A DNA stretch of 64,000 nt from Streptomyces shenzhenensis (GCF_021462265.1 NZ_JAJONF010000023.1:86321-150320); one strand, 5' to 3'. Shown: positions 8,761-17,873, numbered from the stretch's first letter. Notes: a model not told the origin generated them from the sequence alone. A program made the numbers and translations.

Positions 8761-9663
8761 ATGCGCCAACCCGTACGACCCGTACGCCCCGCCCTCACCG
8801 GCCTCCTGCTCGCCGCCGCCCTCGTCCTCGCCGGATGCGGTGCGAACGGCGGCTCCGACGGCAGCTCCGCCAGCGACGCACGGGCCGGCGCCGGCAGCGC
8901 GGCCCGGGAGGCGGTGGGCTCGGCGGGCGCCAAGGACAGCGGCAGCGGGGCCGCCCGGACGGTGCCCGGCCTCACCGCGAACCGGATCATCCGCACCGCG
9001 TCCCTGACCGTGCGGGTCAAGGACGTTCCCAAGGCCCTCGACGCGGCCCGGGTCACGGCCGAGGACGCGGGCGGCTACGTCGGCGACGAGACCACCGCGC
9101 GGGACTCGGCGGGCAACGAACACACCCGCGTGGTCCTGCGGGTCCCCGCCGGGAAGTACGACGAGGTGCTCACCGCCCTCCAGGGCGCGGGCAAGCTGAT
9201 CGCCCGCACCGCGAAGGCGCAGGACGTCACCGACCAGGTGGTCGACGTGGACAGCCGGGTCAGGTCGCAGCGCGCCAGCGTGGCCCGGGTCCGCGAGCTG
9301 ATGGACCGGGCGGCCAAGCTCAGTGACGTGGTCGCCCTCGAAGGTGAGCTGAGCAGCCGGGAGGCCGACCTGGAGGCCCTGCTCGCCCAGCAGGCGTCCC
9401 TGAAGGACCGCACCAGCATGGCCACGATCACGCTGTCCCTCACGCAGACACCGGTGGCGAAGACCGCGAAGAAGGACGACAGCCCGGGGTTCGTGGACGC
9501 CTTGTCCGGCGGCTGGCACGTCTTCGTCACCATGCTGCGCTGGATCGCCCTGGCCCTGGGCGCGGCCCTGCCGTTCGCGGCCCTGGCGGCCGTACTGGCG
9601 CTGTTGTGGTGGAAGGGCGTCCGCCGGCGCCGTGCCACCGCCCGGCCCCGCGGCGAGACCTGA
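8761..9663 (+). CDS. DUF4349 membrane-anchored lipoprotein
   Basis: The product is 300 aa. A lipoprotein signal ends in LVLAGC (lipobox, Cys23), followed by a Ser/Gly/Ala-rich linker. The DUF4349 domain (about 75-240) contains RIIRTASLTVRVKDV, YVGDETTARDS and a long helical coiled-coil region with RVRELMDRAAKLSDVVALEGELSSREADLEAL. A transmembrane segment (WIALALGAALPFAALAAVLALLWW) and a basic C terminus end the protein. It is likely tethered outside the membrane at both ends. The ATG follows GGGGGGAA. Members are often linked to envelope stress, but the function here is unknown. Confidence 0.87.
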   Translation: MRQPVRPVRPALTGLLLAAALVLAGCGANGGSDGSSASDARAGAGSAAREAVGSAGAKDSGSGAARTVPGLTANRIIRTASLTVRVKDVPKALDAARVTAEDAGGYVGDETTARDSAGNEHTRVVLRVPAGKYDEVLTALQGAGKLIARTAKAQDVTDQVVDVDSRVRSQRASVARVRELMDRAAKLSDVVALEGELSSREADLEALLAQQASLKDRTSMATITLSLTQTPVAKTAKKDDSPGFVDALSGGWHVFVTMLRWIALALGAALPFAALAAVLALLWWKGVRRRRATARPRGET

Positions 9664-9700
9664 GCGAGCCCGAAAGGACCGCGCCCCGTAGCGTGTTCGC

Positions 9701-11089
9701 ATGAGCATGCACAGTGGGCGGGAACGACTGGTCGTGATCGGCGGTGACGCCGCGGGCATGTCCGCAGCGTCCCAGGCACGCCGGCTGCGGGGACCGGACG
9801 AACTGGAGATCGTGGCCTTCGAGCGCGGCCACTTCACCTCCTATTCGGCGTGCGGGATCCCGTACTGGGTCGGCGGAGACGTCGACGAACGGGACCAGTT
9901 GGTCGCCCGGTCGCCCGAGGAGCACCGCGCCCGCGCGATCGACCTCCGGATGCGTACCGAGGTCACCGAGATCGACGTGGCCGGGAAGCGGGTACGCGCG
10001 CGTGACGTCGATTCCGGCGCCGAGTCCTGGACGCCGTACGACCGACTCGTCATCGGGACCGGCGCCCGCCCGGTCCGCCCCGACATGCCGGGCGCGGACG
10101 CGCCGGGGGTGCACGGTGTGCAGACCCTGGACGACGGCCAGGCACTCCTCGACACGCTGGCCCGCACGGGTGGCCGCCGGGCCGTGGTGGTCGGCGCCGG
10201 CTACATCGGCGTGGAGATGGCCGAGGCGCTGATCAACCGGGGCTACCAGGTGACGGTCGTCAACCGCGGCAGCGAGCCGATGTCCACGCTCGACCCCGAC
10301 ATGGGCCGCCTGGTGCACGAGGCCATGGAGGGCCTCGGCATCACCATGGTGAACGACACCGAGGTCACCAAGGTGCTCACCGGCCAGGACGGCCGGGTGC
10401 GCGCGGTGGCGACGGAGGCCGCCGAGTACCCGGCGGACGTGGTGATCCTGGGCATCGGCGTGCGCCCGGAGACCGGTCTCGCCCGGGCGGCGGGCCTGCC
10501 CGTCGGCCGGCACGGCGGCCTGCTCACCGACCTCGCGATGCGGGTACGCGGTCACGTGGACATCTGGGCCGGCGGCGACTGCGTGGAGGTCCTGAACCTG
10601 GTCTCGGGCCAGGAGCAGTACATACCGCTGGGCACCCACGCCAACAAGCACGGCCAGGTCATCGGCACCAACGTGGGCGGCGGCTACGCCACCTTCCCGG
10701 GGGTCGTCGGCACGGCGGTGAGCAAGGTCTGCGACCTGGAGATCGCCCGCACCGGCCTGCGCGAGAAGGACGCCCTCCGGGTGGGCCTCCAGTTCGAGAC
10801 GGTCACCATCGAGTCCACGAGCCGCGCCGGCTACTACCCCGGCGCGAACCCCATGACGGTCAAGATGCTCGCCGAACGCCGCACGGGCCGCCTGCTCGGC
10901 GTCCAGATCGTCGGCCGCGAGGGCGCGGGCAAACGCGTCGACATCGCGGCGGTCGCCCTCACGGCGAACATGACGGTGGAACAGATGACGGCCCTGGACC
11001 TGGGCTACGCGCCACCGTTCTCCCCGGTGTGGGACCCGGTACTGGTGGCGGCACGGAAGGCGGCGACCAAGGTGCGCGACGCTCGCTGA
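9701..11089 (+). CDS. CoA-disulfide-reductase-like FAD/NAD(P)-dependent oxidoreductase
   Basis: The product is 462 aa with a pyridine-nucleotide-disulfide reductase fold. The FAD motif VVIGGDAAGMSAASQARR is at 11-28. The motif SYSACGIPYW carries a single redox Cys (Cys49 region), as in coenzyme A disulfide reductases and NADH oxidases. The NAD(P) motif VVVGAGYIGVEMAEAL and the second FAD motif DIWAGGDC follow, then a C-terminal dimerisation domain ending YAPPFSPVWDPV. It probably uses NAD(P)H to reduce CoA-disulfide, a persulfide or oxygen. It follows the DUF4349 gene by 37 bp on the same strand. Confidence 0.85.
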   Translation: MSMHSGRERLVVIGGDAAGMSAASQARRLRGPDELEIVAFERGHFTSYSACGIPYWVGGDVDERDQLVARSPEEHRARAIDLRMRTEVTEIDVAGKRVRARDVDSGAESWTPYDRLVIGTGARPVRPDMPGADAPGVHGVQTLDDGQALLDTLARTGGRRAVVVGAGYIGVEMAEALINRGYQVTVVNRGSEPMSTLDPDMGRLVHEAMEGLGITMVNDTEVTKVLTGQDGRVRAVATEAAEYPADVVILGIGVRPETGLARAAGLPVGRHGGLLTDLAMRVRGHVDIWAGGDCVEVLNLVSGQEQYIPLGTHANKHGQVIGTNVGGGYATFPGVVGTAVSKVCDLEIARTGLREKDALRVGLQFETVTIESTSRAGYYPGANPMTVKMLAERRTGRLLGVQIVGREGAGKRVDIAAVALTANMTVEQMTALDLGYAPPFSPVWDPVLVAARKAATKVRDAR

Positions 11090-11095
11090 AGCACC

Positions 11096-11215
11096 CGTCA
11101 GGGGCGCGGGGCGGTAGCCGATATGCGGCTACCGCCGCGATGGGGGTCCCCCCGCTCGAGCGAAGCCGAGAGTGGGGGAGCGACCAGCTCCCACCGGACC
11201 GGCACCCCGCAACGC
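11096..11215 (+). repeat. Dispersed intergenic repeat, copy B, with two strong hairpins
   Basis: This starts with the repeat core GTCAGGGGCGCGGGG. It then contains a perfect 10-bp hairpin (GCGGTAGCCG 11111-11120, loop ATATG, CGGCTACCGC 11126-11135) and a second GC-rich dyad from GGGGGTCCCCCC through GAGAGTGGGGGAG, ending GCGACCAGC and CGGACCGGCACCC. It separates the convergent flavoprotein gene and the 100-aa ORF and can serve as a bidirectional terminator. Confidence 0.75.
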
Positions 11216-11217
11216 GG

Positions 11218-11520
11218 CTAAGCCGTCCCGCTGATCCGCGGCAGCGAAGTGACCCCCGCCCCTCCCGGCGCGGCCGCGGCGGCAGGCTGCTCGGCCCCCG
11301 TCCGCGCATGCGCCGCCGCCGGCCGGGTCGACCGCAGCCGGTTGCTCACCGCCTCGTCCAGCGTCACCGGCCGCTGCATCTGTGCGGCGAGCCGCCCCGC
11401 TTCCTGACCGAGCCGTGCCACGTCCTCCCAGGGAAGCCGCACGACGAGGGAGAGCTCCGCCTCACCGTCGGGGAGCGCCTGCATGGGAGGGAATGTCTGA
11501 GGAGTAACCCGGTCGTTCAT
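11218..11520 (-). CDS. Small conserved hypothetical protein
   Basis: The product is 100 aa starting MNDRVTPQTF. The ATG at 11520 is preferred over the upstream GTG because GTGAGGAA lies 7 bp before it. The middle part (ELSLVVRLPWEDVARLGQEAGRLAAQMQRPVTLDEAVSNRL, quoted in pieces) is mixed helical and charged, and the C-terminal third is Ala/Gly/Pro-rich. There is no signal peptide, membrane segment or recognised domain. It lies convergent to the flavoprotein gene and divergent from the rhomboid gene. Probably a real streptomycete protein of unknown role. Confidence 0.6.
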   Translation of the reverse strand: MNDRVTPQTFPPMQALPDGEAELSLVVRLPWEDVARLGQEAGRLAAQMQRPVTLDEAVSNRLRSTRPAAAHARTGAEQPAAAAAPGGAGVTSLPRISGTA

Positions 11521-11641
11521 CGCCTGTTCCTCACGTCGCCTGAAGCTCACGTCGGTCGCAAGGAGATACGCACGCGCGCGTGCCGGCGTTCACCGGAACT
11601 CCCCGCGCTTCGAGCACCCCCCGTCTGGGCACTAGTCAGCT

Positions 11642-12466
11642 GTGGTCATCCCCGTTCATGACGTGAACCCGGCGCGTCGCACGCCTTACGTGACGTACGC
11701 GTTGATCGCCGCGAACGTGCTCGTCTTCCTGTTCACGCCCGGCATAGCCGACTCCGTGGCCGGCGGCAGCGACCTGGCGCAGCTGTGCCATCTGCAGGCT
11801 TTCATGGACCACTACGCGGCGGTGCCCCGGGAGCTGATCCACCATCAGATGCCGCAGGCGGTCCCGACCGGTCAGGTGGGCCTCGGCCGCGACGGTCCCG
11901 GCTGTGTCCTCGGCGCGCCCGGTTACCAGAAGTCGCCGCCGCTGTCGGTGTTCACCGCGATGTTCCTGCACGGCAGCTGGCTGCACCTGCTGGGCAACAT
12001 GCTGTTCCTGCTGATCTTCGGCAACAACGTCGAGGACCGGATGGGACACATCCGGTACTTCCTCTTCTACGTGGTCTGCGGCTACGCGGCCGGTTACGGC
12101 TTCGCGCTCCTCAACGCCTCGTCGGGTGATCCGCTGATCGGCGCGTCCGGCGCGATCGCCGGGGTCCTGGGCGCGTACCTGGTCCTCTACCCGAAGGCCA
12201 GGGTCTGGGTGCTGGTCCCGTTCCTGGTCTTCCTGCCGCTGCGGCTGCCGGCCTGGCTGGTGCTGGGCTTCTGGTTCGTGCTCCAGGCCGTGTACTCGTC
12301 CGGCGAGGGCGTCTCCGACGCCGGGACGGTGGCGTACGCGGCGCATATCGTCGGCTTCCTGGTGGGCATGGTGCTCGCCTGGCCGCTCAAGCCGGGCACA
12401 CCGCCGCCGCCGGAGCCGCGCGGCCTGCTGTTCGGCAGGCAGGCCCGGCCCCGGCACACGTGGTGA
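11642..12466 (+). CDS. Rhomboid family intramembrane serine protease
   Basis: The product is 274 aa with six to seven predicted membrane helices. The catalytic dyad is visible: Ser in GASGAIAG (loop into TM4) and His in YAAHIVGFLVG (TM6). The family loop-1 block is NMLFLLIFGNNVEDRMG, with the expected GWN/FGN-type Asn. A long extracellular loop (about residues 45-100) sits between TM1 and TM2. The GTG start is at 11642. Rhomboids cut within membrane helices of substrate proteins; the substrate here is unknown. The C-terminal tail (PPPPEPRG...) is cytoplasmic and basic. Confidence 0.9.
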   Translation: MVIPVHDVNPARRTPYVTYALIAANVLVFLFTPGIADSVAGGSDLAQLCHLQAFMDHYAAVPRELIHHQMPQAVPTGQVGLGRDGPGCVLGAPGYQKSPPLSVFTAMFLHGSWLHLLGNMLFLLIFGNNVEDRMGHIRYFLFYVVCGYAAGYGFALLNASSGDPLIGASGAIAGVLGAYLVLYPKARVWVLVPFLVFLPLRLPAWLVLGFWFVLQAVYSSGEGVSDAGTVAYAAHIVGFLVGMVLAWPLKPGTPPPPEPRGLLFGRQARPRHTW

Positions 12467-12473
12467 AGCCGCG

Positions 12474-13541
12474 TCAGCGGACGGTCTCGGTGTGGACGAA
12501 CTCGGCGAGCCGGGTCAGCGCGTCGGGGTCGGTGGACGGCATCACGCCGTGGCCGAGGTTGAAGACATGGCCTTCGAGGCCGGCGGCCGCGTCGAGCACC
12601 TCGCGCGTCTTGGCCTCCACGACCTCCTTGCCGGCGAACAGGACCGTCGGGTCGAGGTTGCCCTGGAGCGCCTTGCCGGGGCCGACCCGGCGGGCGGCCT
12701 CGTCGAGCGGGACCCGCCAGTCGACGCCGACGACGTCCGCGCCGGCCTCGCCCATGAGCCTGAGCAGTTCGCCGGTGCCGACTCCGAAGTGGATGCGCGG
12801 GACGCCGTACCCGGCGACGGCCTCCAAGACCTTCGCGGAGGCGGGCATCGCCGAGTGCCGGTAGTCGGCGGGGGCCAGCGCCCCGGCCCAGGAGTCGAAG
12901 AGCTGGACGGCGGAGGCGCCGGCCTCGATCTGCACCTTCAGGAACGCGGCCGTGATGTCGGCGAGGCGGTCGAGCAGGTCGGCCCACAGCTGCGGGTCGC
13001 CGTACATCATCGCCTTGGCGTTCTCGTACGTGCGCGAGGGGCCGCCCTCGACGAGGTAGCTGGCGAGGGTGAAGGGGGCGCCGGCGAAGCCGATCAGCGG
13101 GGTCGGGCCGAGCTCGCGGGTGAGCAGGCCGACCGCCTCGGTGACGTACGGGACGTCCTCGGGGGTGAGGTCCCGGAGCCGGGCGAGGTCGGCGCGGGTG
13201 CGGACCGGATCCGCGACGACCGGGCCGACGCCCGGCTTGATGTCGAGGTCGATGCCGATGGCCCTGAGCGGGACGACGATGTCGCTGAAGTAGACCGCCG
13301 CGTCCACCTTGTGCCGGCGCACCGGCTGGAGTGTGATCTCGGTGACCAGCTCGGGCCGCACGCACGACTCCAGCATCGGGATGCCTTCGCGTACCTTGTG
13401 GTACTCCGGCAGCGAGCGACCGGCCTGCCGCATGAACCACACGGGGGTGTGCGGCACGGGTTCACGCCTGCACGCCTTGAGGAAGGCACTGTCGTACGTC
13501 GCTGTCGGCTGCTGGCCCGTGGGGCTTCCGTTCGCACTCAC
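12474..13541 (-). CDS. hemE: Uroporphyrinogen decarboxylase HemE
   Basis: The product is 355 aa. It decarboxylates the four acetate chains of uroporphyrinogen III to give coproporphyrinogen III, the substrate of HemY encoded 4 kb away. Signature blocks are PVWFMRQAGRSLPEY (Arg contacting substrate), YFSDIVVPLRAIGIDLDIKPGVG (catalytic Asp in FSDI), IGFAGAPFTLASYLVEGG, and FNLGHGVMPSTDPDALTRL near the C terminus. The GTG at 13541 (VSANGSPT) gives a standard-length protein; the frame continues upstream but has no homology. It is convergent with the rhomboid gene (7 bp apart) and divergent from DUF3000. Confidence 0.94.
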   Translation of the reverse strand: MSANGSPTGQQPTATYDSAFLKACRREPVPHTPVWFMRQAGRSLPEYHKVREGIPMLESCVRPELVTEITLQPVRRHKVDAAVYFSDIVVPLRAIGIDLDIKPGVGPVVADPVRTRADLARLRDLTPEDVPYVTEAVGLLTRELGPTPLIGFAGAPFTLASYLVEGGPSRTYENAKAMMYGDPQLWADLLDRLADITAAFLKVQIEAGASAVQLFDSWAGALAPADYRHSAMPASAKVLEAVAGYGVPRIHFGVGTGELLRLMGEAGADVVGVDWRVPLDEAARRVGPGKALQGNLDPTVLFAGKEVVEAKTREVLDAAAGLEGHVFNLGHGVMPSTDPDALTRLAEFVHTETVR

Positions 13542-13649
13542 GACGGCAAGTCTCGCACGCCCCGCAGACCGGCGGCGCGGCGCCCTTACGTGGTCCTTAG
13601 GTGGTGTCTCTCCCTGCGCGAAGGCGTCGTTCCCCTTACTCTTCCCCGC

Positions 13650-14336
13650 ATGGCTGCGGCTCAGGGACGACTGTCGGACGGCGCTGGCGGGATGGGCGAG
13701 GGGAAGGACACCGGGGAGGACGAAGGGCATACCGGGAGTACGGCGCCGCCGGTACCGCCGGCCTTCCGGGCCGCGGTCGACGCGTTGCGCGGTGCCCGGC
13801 TGCGGCCGCAGGTCGAGGTGGAGCCGACGCCCGCCCCGCAGCGCCTCGCCCCGTTCGCGTACGCCGTGGAGGCGGCGGTGGTCGACGGCGACCAGGATCT
13901 GGCCGACGGGCGTCTGGTGCTGTTGCACGACCCGGCCGGGCACGAGGCCTGGCATGGCACCTTCCGGCTGGTCACGCTGGTGCGCGCGGAGCTGGAGCCG
14001 GAGATGGCGGCCGATCCGCTGCTGCCGGACGTCTGCTGGGCGTGGCTGACCGGCGCCCTTCAGGCGCGCGGCCTGTCGTACGGCGAGCCGAGCGGGACCG
14101 TGACGCGCGCCAGTTCGCACTACTTCGGCGGGCTGTCGGCGCGACCCGCCGCCTCGCAGATCGAGATCCGGGCCTCCTGGACGCCCCGCGAGGGCCGCTC
14201 CGGCGCCCCGGACACCGCCGCCCACCTCGCCTCCTGGTGCGACCTGCTGGCGCAGGTGGCGGGCCTGCCCCCGGCCGCCCCGGGCGACGCCTCGGTGGTC
14301 ACACTGCCGCAGCGCCGCGACCCGCAGGCGCGCTGA
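13650..14336 (+). CDS. DUF3000 family protein
   Basis: The product is 228 aa, cytoplasmic and without membrane segments. Characteristic blocks are PPAFRAAVDALRGARLRPQVE, PFAYAVEAAV, DLADGRLVLLHDPAGHEAWHG, PLLPDVCWAWLTGAL, GTVTRASSHYFGGL and the C-terminal HLASWCDLLAQVAGLPP. This family is conserved between hemE and RNase D in streptomycetes; its function is unknown. The start is the ATG at 13650, after the divergent hemE promoter region. An acidic, poorly conserved stretch of about 25 residues precedes the domain. Confidence 0.85.
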   Translation: MAAAQGRLSDGAGGMGEGKDTGEDEGHTGSTAPPVPPAFRAAVDALRGARLRPQVEVEPTPAPQRLAPFAYAVEAAVVDGDQDLADGRLVLLHDPAGHEAWHGTFRLVTLVRAELEPEMAADPLLPDVCWAWLTGALQARGLSYGEPSGTVTRASSHYFGGLSARPAASQIEIRASWTPREGRSGAPDTAAHLASWCDLLAQVAGLPPAAPGDASVVTLPQRRDPQAR

Positions 14337-14630
14337 ACCCTCACCGCCGCCGATCGGGACCCGTCCACCCGGGCCCCGTCGACTCACCCGTCATTGACCA
14401 TCTCTTTGTCGATACGGCCACTTTCTGTCCCGTACCGCAACAGCCCGAACCGATTCGATCTTCGGATGATCGATCGCGCGTCCGAATTGCACGGATTGTT
14501 ACTCACCAGATCGTGATCATTCTCTAAAGGCGGACGGGTTTGATGCCGAAGACGACTGTGACCTTGAAAGTACGGTTCGTCCCGGCTTCTTCCCCCACAA
14601 GCCGGCCCCGTCCCCCACCCAGGAGGCCTG

Positions 14631-15290
14631 GTGTCCGTTCTCCTAGAGCAGCCCGCAAGCCTGGTCGCCTACCGCCCGAACAAGCCCACCGCCATGGTGG
14701 TCGTGGCCGACCCGCGCGTCCGCTCCACCGTCACCCGCCATCTGTGGGCGCTCGGTGTGCGCGATGTCATCGAGGCCTCGTCCATCGCGGAGGCTCGTCC
14801 CCGCATCGGCAACCCCCGCGACATCTGCGTCGCCGACGTCCACCTCCCCGACGGCTCCGGCCTGACCCTCCTGTCCGAGACCCGCGCGGCGGGCTGGCCC
14901 AACGGCCTGGCCCTGTCCGCCGCCGACGACATCGGCGCCGTGCGCAACGCCCTGGCCGGCGGCGTCAAGGGCTACGTCGTCACCGGTACCCGCACCAACA
15001 TCGGGCTCCCCACCCGACCCGGTGCCGCCCCCCTCGGCTCCGCCGCCCGTATGCACCGCCGCCCCCCGGGTGCCCCGAGCCACCCGGGCGGCTACCGCGA
15101 GCTCTCCGGCCGTGAGGTCGAGGTGCTCCGGCTGGTCGCGGAGGGCCAGTCGAACAAGGCGATCGGCGTCTCGATGGGACTGTCCGCCCTCACCGTCAAG
15201 AGCCACCTCGCCCGCATCGCCCGCAAACTCGGCACGGGCGACCGCGCCGGGATGGTCGCCGTGGCCCTGCGCACCGGCATCATCCACTGA
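14631..15290 (+). CDS. NarL/LuxR-type response regulator-like transcription factor
   Basis: The product is 219 aa. Residues about 20-120 form a receiver-like domain (AMVVVADPRVRSTV, then CVADVHLPDGSGLTLL, whose Asp in the ADVHLPDG block is the likely phosphoacceptor). The C-terminal LuxR helix-turn-helix (about 155-215) reads LSGREVEVLRLVAEGQSNKAIG, then LSALTVKSHLARIARKLGTGDRAG. The two are joined by a Pro-rich linker. The usual acidic pair near the N terminus is replaced by VVVADPRV, so phosphorylation may be atypical. GTG start with AGGAGG 6 bp upstream. No kinase gene is adjacent. Confidence 0.88.
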   Translation: MSVLLEQPASLVAYRPNKPTAMVVVADPRVRSTVTRHLWALGVRDVIEASSIAEARPRIGNPRDICVADVHLPDGSGLTLLSETRAAGWPNGLALSAADDIGAVRNALAGGVKGYVVTGTRTNIGLPTRPGAAPLGSAARMHRRPPGAPSHPGGYRELSGREVEVLRLVAEGQSNKAIGVSMGLSALTVKSHLARIARKLGTGDRAGMVAVALRTGIIH

Positions 15291-15483
15291 CCGAACGACT
15301 CCTATTGCACATGCGTTCACCGGTGTGACCGGACCGGCCGCTGGTCCGTCGTCATGCCGTAGCCCCTTGTCCCCCGTTCGTGGACCTGATCCTTCCCCGG
15401 CCTGACTGGTTTACGACCCTTCGGCGTCCGTCGGCGGAACGTTCCGTCGACGGACGCCGTCCCCACACAGATACCCTTGACAG

Positions 15484-16764
15484 GTGACCGACGCCCAAGA
15501 CACCGCAGCAGACAGTTCACTGCGCACCACCGGGGGCACTCCTCCGGACGACGCCGGATCTTCTGTGACGGAGGCGCCGATCCCCTTGCTCGAGCCCCGT
15601 GAGGGCATTCCGCCGGTAGTCGTGGACGAGGCCGTGCTGGCCCGTGTGATCGCCGCCTTCGCGGCCGGCTCCGGCCCCGTCGCCGTCGACGCCGAGCGTG
15701 CCTCCGGCTACCGCTACGGCCAGCGCGCCTACCTCCTCCAGCTGCGCCGGGAGGGCGCCGGGACCGCGCTGATCGACCCCGTCGCCTGCCCCGACCTGTC
15801 CGGCCTCGGCGAGGCACTGGCCGGCGTCGAGTGGGTGCTGCACGCGGCCACCCAGGACCTGCCCTGCCTGCGCGAGATAGGCATGACGCCCAGCAGCCTC
15901 TTCGACACCGAGCTGGCCGGACGGCTCGCCGGGTTCCCCCGGGTCGGACTGGGCGCGATGGTCGAGGGCGTCCTCGGCTTCGTGCTGGAGAAGGGCCACT
16001 CCGCGGTCGACTGGTCGACCCGGCCGCTGCCCGAGCCCTGGCTGCGGTACGCGGCGCTGGACGTCGAACTGCTCGTGGACCTGCGGGACGCCCTGGAGAA
16101 GGAGCTGGACCGGCAGGGGAAGCTGGAGTGGGCACGGCAGGAGTTCGACGCGATCGCGGCCGCGCCGCCGGCCGAGCCGAGAAAGGACCCCTGGCGCCGG
16201 ACGTCGGGGATGCACAAGGTGCGCCGGCGCCGGCAGCTCGCGGTGGTGCGGGAGCTGTGGGAGACCCGGGACCGGATCGCGCAGAAGCGGGACGTCTCGC
16301 CGGGCAAGGTCCTCAGTGACGCGGCGATCGTGGAGGCGGCGCTGTCGCTCCCGGCCAACGTGCACGCCCTCGCGGGGCTGAACGGCTACGGCCACCGGAT
16401 GGGGCGGCGGCAGCTGGAGCAGTGGCAGGCGGCGGTGGACCGTGCCAAGGCGCTGCCGGACGCCACGCTGCCGCAGCCGGGACAGCCGGTGACGGGGCCG
16501 CCGCCACCCCGGGCGTGGGCCGACAAGGACCCCGCCGCGGCGGCTCGCCTGTCGGGGGCCCGGGCCGCGGTGTCGGCGCTGGCCGAGCGGCTCACCATGC
16601 CGCAGGAGAACCTGATCGCGCCGGACACCGTGCGCCGGATCTGCTGGGAGCCGCCCAATGTCGTCGACGCGGAGACCGTGGGGGCGGCGCTGGCGGGGTA
16701 CGGCGCGCGGCCCTGGCAGGTGGAGCAGGTGACCCCGGTGCTGGTGGCGGCGCTGTCCGCCTAG
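15484..16764 (+). CDS. rnd: Ribonuclease D (DEDD 3'-5' exonuclease with HRDC domain)
   Basis: The product is 426 aa. The DEDD exonuclease domain (about 55-225) shows VAVDAERASGYRYGQRAYLLQL (Exo I, Asp/Glu), HAATQDLPCL (Exo II) and YAALDVELLVDL (Exo III, with Tyr/Asp). An HRDC domain follows (about 240-330; KVRRRRQLAVVRELWETRD), then a second helical unit ending QVTPVLVAALSA. It trims 3' ends of structured RNAs in the cytoplasm. The GTG at 15484 lies close behind TTGACAG with little leader, so translation may be nearly leaderless. It is convergent with the TetR gene. Confidence 0.92.
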   Translation: MTDAQDTAADSSLRTTGGTPPDDAGSSVTEAPIPLLEPREGIPPVVVDEAVLARVIAAFAAGSGPVAVDAERASGYRYGQRAYLLQLRREGAGTALIDPVACPDLSGLGEALAGVEWVLHAATQDLPCLREIGMTPSSLFDTELAGRLAGFPRVGLGAMVEGVLGFVLEKGHSAVDWSTRPLPEPWLRYAALDVELLVDLRDALEKELDRQGKLEWARQEFDAIAAAPPAEPRKDPWRRTSGMHKVRRRRQLAVVRELWETRDRIAQKRDVSPGKVLSDAAIVEAALSLPANVHALAGLNGYGHRMGRRQLEQWQAAVDRAKALPDATLPQPGQPVTGPPPPRAWADKDPAAAARLSGARAAVSALAERLTMPQENLIAPDTVRRICWEPPNVVDAETVGAALAGYGARPWQVEQVTPVLVAALSA

Positions 16765-16780
16765 TCGGACGCTCGCTCAC

Positions 16781-17533
16781 TCACTCCGGGCCGCCGTCTT
16801 CGGCCGCATCGGCTGATTCAGCCGGTTCAGGCGGTTCAGCCGGTTCGGCCGGTGCTTCCCGGTCGGCCGGGCCGCCTTCCAGGAACGCGGTGTAGAGATG
16901 CCTGCCCCGGTCCACGGAGAGGTCGAGTTCGGGCAGGAGGTCCGGGACCGCGATCGCGGTCACCAGGTTGCGGTACATGCGCGAGATCCGCGCTTCGACA
17001 TTTCCCATGTGCCGGTCGACGGTGTTCGAGATGAGCACCACTCCGGCCCAGTTCCCCGCGATCTGGTGGGCCTGCTGCTCCACATCGACGAACGGTTTCA
17101 GCTCTCCGCGTCGCCGTGCCTCGGCGAGTTGTCCCGCGTTGAAGTCGATCCAGTCCGGCCAGGGGGTGCCATAGGTTTCCGGCGCATTACTGTGGAACGA
17201 GAGTTTCAAGGCGGCCTGCAGGGCGTTCTCGTGGGAGATCCGGTACGCCAGGATCATCCCTATGTCGATCGCCTCCTGGAGCATGAACCGCTGTTCTCGC
17301 AGGCCGTCCATGGTCAGCGTGTTCTGCATGATGGCCGTCGCCACTTCGATCTTTCCACCCGGGAAATGCCGGTAGAAGGCCCCCTTGCTGGTCCGCGCGG
17401 CGGCGATGAGGTCACCGACCGACGTCCCTTCGTAGCCGTCCCTCACGAAAAGCGCGCCGGCGGTGTCGAGAATCCGCTGCCTGGTGTCGATGGCGCGCTG
17501 CTGCTGACGTCGCGGCCTGCGCGGGTTGCTCAT
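16781..17533 (-). CDS. TetR-family regulator resembling gamma-butyrolactone receptors (ArpA/ScbR type)
   Basis: The product is 250 aa. The N-terminal TetR helix-turn-helix is RQRILDTAGALFVRDGYEGTSV followed by TSKGAFYRHFPGGK. The ligand domain carries blocks I associate with gamma-butyrolactone receptors: EAIDIGMILAYRI, a Trp (PDWIDFNAG) 17 residues before the GEL block, NWAGVVLISNTVD, and VTAIAVPDLLPELDLSVDRGRHL. A Glu/Pro/Ala-rich tail of about 30 residues is extra. The ATG at 17533 with AAGG upstream is preferred over the GTG at 17560. No AfsA-type synthase is in the window. It lies divergent from the ATP-grasp gene, with palindromes between them. Confidence 0.85.
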   Translation of the reverse strand: MSNPRRPRRQQQRAIDTRQRILDTAGALFVRDGYEGTSVGDLIAAARTSKGAFYRHFPGGKIEVATAIMQNTLTMDGLREQRFMLQEAIDIGMILAYRISHENALQAALKLSFHSNAPETYGTPWPDWIDFNAGQLAEARRRGELKPFVDVEQQAHQIAGNWAGVVLISNTVDRHMGNVEARISRMYRNLVTAIAVPDLLPELDLSVDRGRHLYTAFLEGGPADREAPAEPAEPPEPAESADAAEDGGPE

Positions 17534-17550
17534 TCGATCTCGCCTTCGAG

Positions 17551-17580
17551 GCCCATTCACGGATGCCTGACCGAATGGGC
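17551..17580. promoter_or_regulatory. Inverted repeat in the leader of the TetR gene
   Basis: GCCCATTC (17551-17558) and GAATGGGC (17573-17580) form a perfect 8-bp dyad with a 14-nt spacer, 18-47 bp upstream of the TetR start. It could be an operator or an mRNA hairpin. Its sequence is unrelated to the GACC...GGTC sites further upstream. Confidence 0.45.
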
Positions 17581-17808
17581 ATTGTCCGGGACAGCCGCGT
17601 ACGCATGTCAGAACGCCTTTCCGGGCGGACCGCGTACGCGTTGATCAGCCCGCCGATACTACCGCGCGGACCGGACCGGCCGAGGGGCCCGAGGGAGTAC
17701 GGAGGTCCGCTCCGCGGCCTCCGACAGGACGTAAGCGCCAGTCACCGCATGCGGTACTGACCGGTCTCGCAACCCTTCACGACAACTTCGGCCTTTAACC
17801 ATGGTTGC

Positions 17809-17837
17809 TTGACGTCCCTCGGCCCGGGTTCCAGACT
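17809..17837 (+). promoter_or_regulatory. Candidate housekeeping promoter for the ATP-grasp gene
   Basis: TTGACG (17809-17814) and CAGACT (17832-17837) are separated by 17 bp, a reasonable HrdB-type match. The predicted transcription start falls just before or inside the large palindrome at 17846-17873. The remaining leader to the start codon at 18149 is about 300 nt and holds no convincing gene. Confidence 0.5.
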
Positions 17838-17845
17838 GGTCGTCA

Positions 17846-17873
17846 CCAGAAGAGACCGAACGGTCCCTTCTGG
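17846..17873. promoter_or_regulatory. 28-bp palindromic operator (O1), ARE-box-like
   Basis: The left half is CCAGAAGAGACCGA and the right half ACGGTCCCTTCTGG; 12 of 14 positions pair. The centre ACCG..CGGT resembles autoregulatory (ARE) elements bound by gamma-butyrolactone receptors. Its place directly after a promoter facing the ATP-grasp gene fits repression by the adjacent TetR protein. Confidence 0.75.
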